Assembly: GCA_044342535.1 (NCBI GenBank) | Contig: JBIIPQ010000146.1 | Location: forward strand, 1 to 9,822 | Reading direction: 5' to 3' | From: UBA4615 sp044342535 | GTDB taxonomy: Bacteria > Pseudomonadota > Gammaproteobacteria > Burkholderiales > Burkholderiaceae_E | DNA: 9,822 nt | In this document: piece by piece, positions 1 through 5,363 of the stretch | Layout of the letters: every line of letters begins with the position of its first letter | Numbering within the stretch: the first letter of the stretch is position 1 | Notes under the pieces: model-generated | What the model saw: the letters and a program-made list of their open reading frames with translations, nothing else | What the model was told of the DNA's origin: nothing | The model's database searches: none | Translations under genes and position numbers: made by a program

Positions 1-157
1 CGAGCTCGACGCGCTTGCCGGCGAACCGATGGACGTGCTGGTCAACGGCTGCCTGATCGCCCAGGGCGAGGTGGTGGTGGTGAACGACAAGTTCGGCATC
101 CGCCTCACCGACATCGTCACGCCGTCCGAGCGCGTGCGCCGGCTCAACCGGGCCTGA
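1..157 (+). CDS. fliN: Flagellar motor switch protein FliN, C-terminal end (partial)
   Basis: The reading frame is open from base 2 to a TGA at 155-157 and gives the last 51 residues of a protein; the start lies outside the window. The visible part contains LAGEPMDVLVNG, the stretch LIAQGEVVVVNDKFGIRLTD and the end SERVRRLNRA. This is the SpoA (surface presentation of antigens) fold typical of FliN C-termini. FliN forms the lower part of the cytoplasmic C-ring with FliM and FliG, where it helps bind CheY-P and dock the export ATPase complex; that role is family knowledge. It is followed after only 5 bases by fliO, as expected for a fliLMNOPQR-type operon. FliY or a type III secretion SpoA protein is unlikely given the downstream fliOPQR genes. 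Confidence 0.93.
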   Translation, partial: ELDALAGEPMDVLVNGCLIAQGEVVVVNDKFGIRLTDIVTPSERVRRLNRA

Positions 158-162
158 CCGCG

Positions 163-522
163 ATGCAGGACGCACCCTCGGTCTGGCCGGCGCTGCTCGC
201 GTTCGTCGCCGTCGCCGCACTGATCCCGGTCGCGCTGTGGGTGCTCAAGCGCCTGCAGGGCGGCAACCGGGGCGGCGCGCGGCCGGTGAGCCTCGCCGGC
301 GGCCTCACCCTCGGCCCGCGCGAGCGCGTGGTCATCGTCGAGGCCGACGGCCGCCGCTGGATGCTCGGCGTGACCGGGCAGTCGATCTCCCTGCTGGCAG
401 AGCTCGAGCGCACGGCACCCGCCCGGGACGAGGCCGAAACGGCGGCGCCCGGGCAGGTCCCGGCGGCCTTCCCGCCGAATCCCTTCGCCCAGATCCTCGA
501 CCGGCTCAAGCGCAATGACTGA
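163..522 (+). CDS. fliO: Flagellar biosynthesis protein FliO
   Basis: This encodes a 119-residue protein with a single predicted membrane segment at about residues 8-28, followed by a basic stretch (KRLQGGNRGGAR) that fits a cytoplasmic C-terminal domain. The conserved FliO core is visible at about 46-81, with GLTLGPRERVVIVEADGRRW and then MLGVTGQSISLL. The tail is acidic and Pro-rich and ends in a short predicted helix (FAQILDRLKRND). In the family, FliO is not part of the final export gate but helps assemble or stabilise the FliP ring. The ATG at 163 lies 5 bases after the fliN stop with no clear ribosome binding site, so translational coupling to fliN is likely. Its end overlaps the start of fliP by 8 bases. 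The length is near the usual 100-150 residues. Confidence 0.92.
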   Translation: MQDAPSVWPALLAFVAVAALIPVALWVLKRLQGGNRGGARPVSLAGGLTLGPRERVVIVEADGRRWMLGVTGQSISLLAELERTAPARDEAETAAPGQVPAAFPPNPFAQILDRLKRND

Positions 523-1273
523 CCGAATCTCCCGCCCGCGACGCACGGCCCTCGGCGTGGCGCTCGTGCTGCTCGCCGCGGCCGCGCCGGTCGCCGCGCA
601 GACCACGCTGTCGCTCGAGACCCGCCCGAGCGGCGCCGGCGGCACCACGTACTCGTTGCCGGTGCAGACGATGCTCGCCTTCGCGGCGCTGTCGTTCCTG
701 CCGGCCGTGCTGCTGCTGATGACGAGCTTCACCCGGATCGTCATCGTGCTGTCGTTGCTGCGCCAGGCGCTGGGCCTGCAGACCACGCCGCCGAACCAGG
801 TGATCGTCGGACTGTCGCTGTTCCTGACGCTGTTCGTCATGGGCCCGACGCTCGACCGGATCTACGCCGAGGCCTACCGTCCCTACACCGAGGCGAAGCT
901 CGGCTTCGAGGCGGCGATCGAACGCGGCAGCGATCCGCTGCGCAGCTTCATGCTCAAGCAGACCCGCGAGACCGACCTCGGGCTGTTCGCCCGGATCGCG
1001 AAGGTCGACACCGCCGTCACGCCCGAGACGATGCCGATGCGCGTGCTGATCCCCGCCTTCGTCACCAGCGAGCTCAAGACGGCCTTCCAGATCGGGTTCC
1101 TGGTGTTCATCCCGTTCCTGATCGTCGACCTGATCGTCGCGTCGGTGCTGATGTCGATGGGCATGATGATGCTCTCCCCGGTGCTGGTCGCCCTGCCCTT
1201 CAAGCTGATGCTGTTCGTGCTCGCGGACGGCTGGACCTTGCTGGTCGGCTCGCTGGTCGCGAGCTTCGGCTGA
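515..1273 (+). CDS. fliP: Flagellar type III export gate protein FliP
   Basis: This 252-residue membrane protein is the main ring-forming subunit of the FliPQR export gate, inside the basal-body MS ring. A cleavable signal peptide is visible (RRTALGVALVLLAAAAPVAA, cleavage near residue 28), as is usual for FliP. Membrane segments follow at about 50-80, 95-112, 188-212 and 222-250. The family hallmark PAFVTSELKTAFQIGF is at 180-195. The Met-rich stretch MSMGMMM (213-219) matches the methionine loop that gaskets the closed gate in solved FliPQR structures. FLPAVLLLMTSFTRIVIVLS (61-80) and the QTTPPNQVIVGLSLFLT region are also typical. The start overlaps the fliO stop (ATGACTGA at 515-522) with no strong ribosome binding site, which suggests coupling. 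Length and motifs are normal. Confidence 0.97.
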   Translation: MTDRISRPRRTALGVALVLLAAAAPVAAQTTLSLETRPSGAGGTTYSLPVQTMLAFAALSFLPAVLLLMTSFTRIVIVLSLLRQALGLQTTPPNQVIVGLSLFLTLFVMGPTLDRIYAEAYRPYTEAKLGFEAAIERGSDPLRSFMLKQTRETDLGLFARIAKVDTAVTPETMPMRVLIPAFVTSELKTAFQIGFLVFIPFLIVDLIVASVLMSMGMMMLSPVLVALPFKLMLFVLADGWTLLVGSLVASFG

Positions 1274-1286
1274 GGAGGCCGTCACC

Positions 1287-1562
1287 ATGAGTCCCGAAAC
1301 CGTCGTCACCGTCGGGCGCCAGGCCCTCGAGCTGATGCTGATCGTGTCGGCGCCGCTGCTGCTGGTGGCGCTCGGCGTGGGCCTCGTCGTCAGCTTCTTC
1401 CAGGCGATCACGCAGCTCAACGAGCAGACGCTGTCGTTCCTGCCCAAGCTGGTCGGCGTCGCCGTCACGATGATCGTGATCGGCCCGTGGATGATCAGCA
1501 CGCTGGTCGACTACCTGCAGCGCTCGATCATCAGCATCCCGTCGATGATCGCCGGCGGCTGA
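1287..1562 (+). CDS. fliQ: Flagellar type III export gate protein FliQ
   Basis: This 91-residue protein consists of two hydrophobic hairpin segments, at about 13-38 and 52-78, joined by the conserved short loop FFQAITQLNEQTLSFLPKL. That loop is diagnostic of FliQ and its injectisome homologues. Several FliQ copies wrap around FliP and FliR in the export gate. The start is well supported: GAGGAGG at 1272-1278, overlapping the fliP stop codon, lies 8 bases before the ATG. FliQ is typically 86-92 residues, so this gene is complete. The flagellar rather than virulence identity follows from the fliN, fliO and fliP neighbours. Confidence 0.96.
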   Translation: MSPETVVTVGRQALELMLIVSAPLLLVALGVGLVVSFFQAITQLNEQTLSFLPKLVGVAVTMIVIGPWMISTLVDYLQRSIISIPSMIAGG

Positions 1563-1570
1563 CCCCGCCG

Positions 1571-2332
1571 ATGGTCGCCTTCTCCGACGCGCAGCTGCAG
1601 GCCTGGATGGCGGCGTTCCTGCTGCCGTTCTTCAGGATCCTGGCGCTCTTCTCCGCAGCGCCGGTGCTCTCGATCCGCTCGGTGCCGACCCGTATCCGGG
1701 TGGGCCTGTCGGTCGTGCTCGCGGCGTCGATCGCACCGTCCGTGACGGTGCCGATGCGGGTCGACCTGGTGTCGATGACGGGTCTGGGCTTCGTCGCCCA
1801 GGAGGTGGCGGTGGGTCTGGCCATCGGCTTCGCCGCGCGCCTGATGTTCGCGGCCTTCGACCTGGCGGGCGAGGTGATCGGCCTGCAGATGGGCCTGTCG
1901 TTCGCCGGCTTCTTCGATCCGCAGGGCGGCACGGGCACCGCGGTAGGCAGCTTCATGAACACGATGGCGACGCTGGTGTTCCTGGCGCTGAACGGCCCGC
2001 TGCTGCTGATCGCCGCCACCTTGCGCAGCTTCACGACCCTGCCGGTGGGCGAGGTGGCCTTCGGCTTCGCGTCGCGCTTCGACCCGGTGACGCTCGGCGC
2101 CGAGGTCTTCGCGCTGGGCCTGCTGATCGCCCTGCCGTTCCTGGCGCTGATCCTGTTCGTCAACCTGATCCTCGGCGTGATGTCGCGGGTGGCCCCGCAG
2201 CTCTCGCTCTTCTCGGTGGGCTTCCCGATCACGATCGGGGCGGGGCTGGTGCTGCTGGTGGTGGGGCTGCCTTGGATCGAACGGCCGCTGGCGGAGGGGA
2301 TGGGGAAGCTGTTTTTGATGTTCGGGGCTTGA
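1571..2332 (+). CDS. fliR: Flagellar type III export gate protein FliR
   Basis: This encodes a 253-residue polytopic membrane protein, the single-copy subunit that closes the FliP5FliQ4FliR1 export gate. Hydrophobic segments lie at about 10-35, 42-60, 72-95, 128-150, 178-205 and 213-235. Family features include FRILALFSAAPVLSIRSVPTR near the N-terminus, QEVAVGLAIGFAARLMFAAF (77-96), the FAGFFDPQGG loop (111-120) and APQLSLFSVGFPI (208-220). The frame is open further upstream, but that part overlaps fliQ and encodes charged, His- and Arg-rich sequence unlike FliR. The ATG at 1571, 8 bases after the fliQ stop, begins the recognisable N-terminus (MVAFSDAQLQAWMAAFLLPF). No strong ribosome binding site is present, so coupling to fliQ is likely. 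It is the last plus-strand gene; flhB is neither fused nor adjacent. Confidence 0.95.
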   Translation: MVAFSDAQLQAWMAAFLLPFFRILALFSAAPVLSIRSVPTRIRVGLSVVLAASIAPSVTVPMRVDLVSMTGLGFVAQEVAVGLAIGFAARLMFAAFDLAGEVIGLQMGLSFAGFFDPQGGTGTAVGSFMNTMATLVFLALNGPLLLIAATLRSFTTLPVGEVAFGFASRFDPVTLGAEVFALGLLIALPFLALILFVNLILGVMSRVAPQLSLFSVGFPITIGAGLVLLVVGLPWIERPLAEGMGKLFLMFGA

Positions 2333-2336
2333 GGGA

Positions 2337-2360
2337 TTCTGTTCTGCGTTCTGAGTTCTG
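2337..2360 (+). repeat. Short TTCTG-type direct repeat after fliR
   Basis: Four copies of TTCTG begin at 2337, 2342, 2349 and 2356. The last three are spaced exactly 7 bases apart, giving the heptads TTCTGCG and TTCTGAG. This begins 4 bases after the fliR stop and is much more T-rich than the sequence around it. It is non-coding as far as I can see. It could be a simple-sequence expansion or the edge of a dispersed intergenic repeat; nothing here decides which. Confidence 0.5.
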
Positions 2361-2456
2361 AGGTTGGCGCGCGGCGCCGCTGCCCTTCAGGCCGTCGCTT
2401 CCTCCGAGGCCCGCACCCCGCACACGACGACACGGCTGGGCGCCCCCGGAAAGCGA

Positions 2457-2489
2457 AGAAGCCCGCCGGCATCGCACCGGCGGGCTTCT
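2457..2489 (-). terminator. Rho-independent terminator of the chemotaxis operon
   Basis: A perfect 13-base-pair inverted repeat pairs 2457-2469 with 2477-2489 around a 7-base loop. The GC-rich stem core is GCCCGCCGG/CCGGCGGGC. On the minus strand it begins about 19 bases after the cheB stop and runs into a pyrimidine-rich, moderately T-rich tract (CTTCTTCGCTTTCC). This is the usual form of intrinsic terminator in high-GC proteobacteria. On the plus strand the bases after the stem (CGGACGAAC) lack a T tract, so its action on fliR transcripts is less certain, although the stem itself is symmetrical. Confidence 0.8.
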
Positions 2490-2508
2490 CGGACGAACGC
2501 CGCGAAAC

Positions 2509-3633
2509 TCAGACCCGGGACAGCACCGGCCCGGCCGCACGCAACTGCTCGAGCAGCTGGCCCGCGATCTTCTGCAGCGGCAGGACCTCGTGGACCGCGC
2601 CCACGGCCGCCGCCTCGCGCGGCATGCCGTAGACCACCGAGGTCGCCTCGTCCTGGCCGATGTTGTAGGCGCCGGCGTCGCGCATCTCCTTCATCGCGTC
2701 CGCCCCGTCGCGGCCCATGCCGGTGAGCATCACGCCGATGGCATTGGCGCCCGCATGACGCGCCACCGTCCGGAACATCACGTCCACCGAGGGCTTGTGG
2801 CGGTTCACCGGCGGGCCGTCGTCCAGCTCGATCACGTAGTTCGCGCCGCTGCGGGCGAGCAGCATGTGGCGGCCGCCCGGCGCGATGTAGACGTGCCCGG
2901 GCAGCACGCGCTCGCCGTGCTCGGCCTCCTTCACGTGCATGCGGCACAGCGAGTTCAGCCGGTCGGCGAAGCTCTTCGTGAATCCGGGCGGCATGTGCTG
3001 CGTGCACAGCACCGCGGGACAGTCCGCCGGCAGCTGCGTCAGCACCTCGCGCAGCGCTTCAGTGCCCCCCGTCGACGAGCCGATCGCGATCAGCTTCTCG
3101 GTGCTCGCCCGCGAATAGGAGATCGGAACGGCCTTGACCAGCGGCGGGGCGCCCGGCGCAGTCGCGCCCGTGCCCGCCGCGCGCGGCGTCGCCGAAGGCG
3201 GCGCCGGACGCGCCACCGCACGCCGCGAGACACGCGCGCGCGCCGCGATGCGCAGCTTGTCGGCGATCTCAGCCGCCATCTCCTGCAGCCCGCTGGCGAT
3301 GCCGATACGCGGCTTCGCGACGAAGTCCACCGCACCCAGCTCGAGCGCACGCAGCGTCGTCTCGGCGCCGCGCTCCGTGAGCGTGGACACCATCACCACC
3401 GGCATGGGCCGCAGGCGCATCAGCTTCTCCAGGAAATCCAGGCCGTCCATGCGCGGCATCTCGACGTCGAGCGTGATCACGTCAGGGTCGAGGTTACGGA
3501 TCATCTCGCGAGCCTGGTAGGGATCGTTGGCCGCGCCGATGCACTCCATGTCGGGCTGCGAATTGATCAGGCTGCTCAACATGCTGCGGATCAGCGCCGA
3601 ATCGTCGACGACCACCACGCGGATCTTGCTCAT
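2509..3633 (-). CDS. cheB: Chemotaxis response regulator / protein-glutamate methylesterase-glutaminase CheB
   Basis: This 374-residue cytoplasmic enzyme removes methyl groups from receptor glutamates and deamidates receptor glutamines; it is activated by phosphotransfer from CheA. The N-terminal receiver domain (about 1-125) has the acidic pair Asp10-Asp11, the phospho-acceptor Asp56 (ITLDVEMPRMDG), Thr84 and Lys107. A low-complexity Ala/Pro linker covers about 135-170. The C-terminal esterase domain carries the catalytic triad: Ser187 in IGSSTGG, His213 in TQHMPPGFT, and Asp309 in LTGMGRDGA. All key residues are intact and the length is typical (about 350-375). The start at 3633 has AGGGAG (3645-3640) 6 bases upstream, and the gap to the cheD stop is 18 bases. 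It is the last gene of the chemotaxis operon, followed by a hairpin terminator. The linker is somewhat longer than in enteric CheB. Confidence 0.97.
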   Translation of the reverse strand: MSKIRVVVVDDSALIRSMLSSLINSQPDMECIGAANDPYQAREMIRNLDPDVITLDVEMPRMDGLDFLEKLMRLRPMPVVMVSTLTERGAETTLRALELGAVDFVAKPRIGIASGLQEMAAEIADKLRIAARARVSRRAVARPAPPSATPRAAGTGATAPGAPPLVKAVPISYSRASTEKLIAIGSSTGGTEALREVLTQLPADCPAVLCTQHMPPGFTKSFADRLNSLCRMHVKEAEHGERVLPGHVYIAPGGRHMLLARSGANYVIELDDGPPVNRHKPSVDVMFRTVARHAGANAIGVMLTGMGRDGADAMKEMRDAGAYNIGQDEATSVVYGMPREAAAVGAVHEVLPLQKIAGQLLEQLRAAGPVLSRV

Positions 3634-3651
3634 CTCGTTCTCCCTGACCGC

Positions 3652-4338
3652 CTAGAACAGCTCGATGCTGCCGCTGGCCACGGCCGCCGGCTGCTTGCTG
3701 AGCCGGCCGCGGAAGGCCGACTCCTCGGTCGCGATCGCGTCGACCTGCGTCGTGGCGAGCTTCTTGCACAACGCGCGGGCACTGCCCGGAAAGAGGCACA
3801 CCTTGCGCGGGTGGATGTCCAGCACGTCGCGCGACACGATCTGGATCCGCTCGGCCGCGAGGTACTGCTCGATGAACTTCACGTTCTGCTCGCCGACGTT
3901 CATCGTCGAGAAGTTGCGCATCACCTGGCCGCCGCCGAAGACTTTCGCCTCGAGCCGCTCGCGCCGCGCGCCGCGCTTCATCATCTCGTTGATGAGCAGC
4001 TCCATCGCATAGGTGCCGTAGCGCCCCGCGGTGCCGCCGTCGGGGAGCATGAAGTGGTTCATGCCGCCCAGCCTCGCGGTCCGGTCCACCAGGCAGGCCG
4101 CCACGCACGAGCCCAGCACCGTCATCAGCAGCAGGTCGTCGTCGTCGTGGACGTAGAACTCGCCCGGCAGCAGCTTGACGGCGTCGGTCTTGAACGCCGC
4201 GTCATAGTAGAAGGTGTGCGCCTCGTACTCGCGCGCCGGACGCTCGCGCAGCGCCCGGATCCTGTCCGAGCTCTTCGGGAACAGTCCAGGCGCGCTCTGG
4301 CGCAGGGAGGATGCGGTCGTCGGGTTCATCGGATGCAT
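3652..4338 (-). CDS. cheD: Chemoreceptor glutamine deamidase CheD
   Basis: This encodes a 228-residue CheD, which deamidates specific receptor glutamines to glutamates; in Bacillus it also interacts with CheC. The catalytic Cys78 in TVLGSCVAACL and His95 in GGMNHFMLPDGG are visible. They are followed by FGGGQVMRNFSTMNVGEQN and by the C-terminal segment VLDIHPRKVCLFPGSARAL. The first 50 or so residues are a basic extension, as is common in proteobacterial homologues. Two starts are possible. The ATG at 4338 has GGGAG (4348-4344) 5 bases upstream and is preferred here. The ATG at 4329 gives 225 residues and forms a classic ATGA overlap with the cheR stop. Either way cheD overlaps the end of cheR and is probably translationally coupled to it. 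The frame is open far upstream, but that is a shadow of cheR. Confidence 0.94.
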   Translation of the reverse strand: MHPMNPTTASSLRQSAPGLFPKSSDRIRALRERPAREYEAHTFYYDAAFKTDAVKLLPGEFYVHDDDDLLLMTVLGSCVAACLVDRTARLGGMNHFMLPDGGTAGRYGTYAMELLINEMMKRGARRERLEAKVFGGGQVMRNFSTMNVGEQNVKFIEQYLAAERIQIVSRDVLDIHPRKVCLFPGSARALCKKLATTQVDAIATEESAFRGRLSKQPAAVASGSIELF

Positions 4339-5183
4339 TCGGGCTCCCGCGCGTGCCGCTCGGCGAGGCGCTCGTACACGGTCTTGCCGCGCAGCGAGAA
4401 CAGGTCGCTCTGGGCCGAGAAGTTCTCGGAGTGTCCGACGAACAGCAGGCCGCCGGGGCGCATCGACGCATGCAGGCGCGTCAGGACGGCGCGCTGCGTC
4501 GGGGGGTCGAAGTAGATCATCACGTTGCGGCAGAACACGACATCGAACGGCTGCTGGAAGCGCAGCGGGTCGTGCACCAGGTTCACCTGGCCGAACTCGA
4601 CCAGCCGGGACAGTTCGGGGCGCACGCGCATCAGACCGGCTTTGGCCGCGGTGCCCTTCAGGAACCAGCGCTTCAGACGCGTCGCATCCAGCCCCCTCTC
4701 GCCCTCCATCGTGTAGACGCCGGCCTTGGCGGTGCGCAGCACGTCGGTGTCGATGTCGGAGCCGTAGATCGTCGCCTGCGCGCCGGTGCCCAGCGTCTCC
4801 AGGACCGTCATCGCGATCGACCAGGGCTCCTCCCCGGTGGACGCCGCCGCGCACCAGATCCGCACCGGACCCGGGTGCTGCTTCAGGAACTCGGCCAGCA
4901 GCGGGAAGTGATAGGCCTCGCGGAAGAACGAGGTCAGGTTCGTGGTGAGCGCGTTGACGAAGGGCTGCCACAGCGGCGAGCCGGTGCGCTCGACCGCGTC
5001 GAGCAGCGCGCCGTAGCTCGGGATGCCGTGCTCGCGCAGCAGGCGCGCGAGCCGGCCCTGCACCATGCTCTGCTTGCTCGGCTGCAGGTGGATGCCGGCG
5101 CGCTCCTTGATGAGGCGACGCACACGCTCGAAGTCGCCGGGCGAGATCGCGACTTCGTTGCCGAGCGGGGACGGGGCGCTCAT
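4326..5183 (-). CDS. cheR: Chemotaxis protein-glutamate O-methyltransferase CheR
   Basis: This 285-residue cytoplasmic enzyme uses S-adenosylmethionine to methylate receptor glutamates during adaptation. The all-alpha N-terminal domain (about 10-75) includes VRRLIKERAGIHLQPSKQSM and the basic segment GRLARLLREHG expected to contact the receptor. The catalytic domain has TTNLTSFFREAYHF (80-93), the SAM-binding loop WCAAASTGEEPWSIAM (110-125), acidic GSDIDTDVL (141-149) and FDVVFCRNVMIYFD (213-226). It ends with GGLLFVGHSENF and the FSLRGKTVYERL strand. The ATG at 5183 gives the usual length; a GAAGG lies about 10 bases upstream, a slightly long spacing. A 180-base gap separates it from the receptor gene. 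The DWEEF end of the adjacent receptor is the type of pentapeptide bound by the CheR beta-subdomain in enterics. Confidence 0.97.
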   Translation of the reverse strand: MSAPSPLGNEVAISPGDFERVRRLIKERAGIHLQPSKQSMVQGRLARLLREHGIPSYGALLDAVERTGSPLWQPFVNALTTNLTSFFREAYHFPLLAEFLKQHPGPVRIWCAAASTGEEPWSIAMTVLETLGTGAQATIYGSDIDTDVLRTAKAGVYTMEGERGLDATRLKRWFLKGTAAKAGLMRVRPELSRLVEFGQVNLVHDPLRFQQPFDVVFCRNVMIYFDPPTQRAVLTRLHASMRPGGLLFVGHSENFSAQSDLFSLRGKTVYERLAERHAREPECIR

Positions 5184-5363
5184 CGCGACGACGCCTTCAA
5201 CGCATCGCGGCGCAGGCGGGCGCCGGGCGGGGTGCTGCGATCGGGACGGGACGGCGGGTCATCTGCGGGGCGGGCTCGGTTGGGCGGTTCGGAAGAAAGC
5301 GGGTCGCCGCGGCAGGCCCGGTCGGAGGCTCGGCATGATCCGACGCGGGCTGCCGCGCCGCGC

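Noticed and set aside
506..1501. A 331-codon open frame on the minus strand opposite fliP and fliQ
   Set aside because: Its product is dominated by Gln, His, Arg and Glu, a typical complement of a hydrophobic membrane-protein gene, and it has no motif or credible start.
2366..2378. A small hairpin (GGCGC with GCGCC) after fliR, considered as the fliR terminator
   Set aside because: The stem is only 5 base pairs and no T tract follows it; similar palindromes occur by chance in DNA this GC-rich.
2590..4515. A 641-codon open frame on the plus strand opposite cheB and cheD
   Set aside because: It is antisense to genes with complete catalytic motifs and has a His/Arg/Ala-rich shadow composition.
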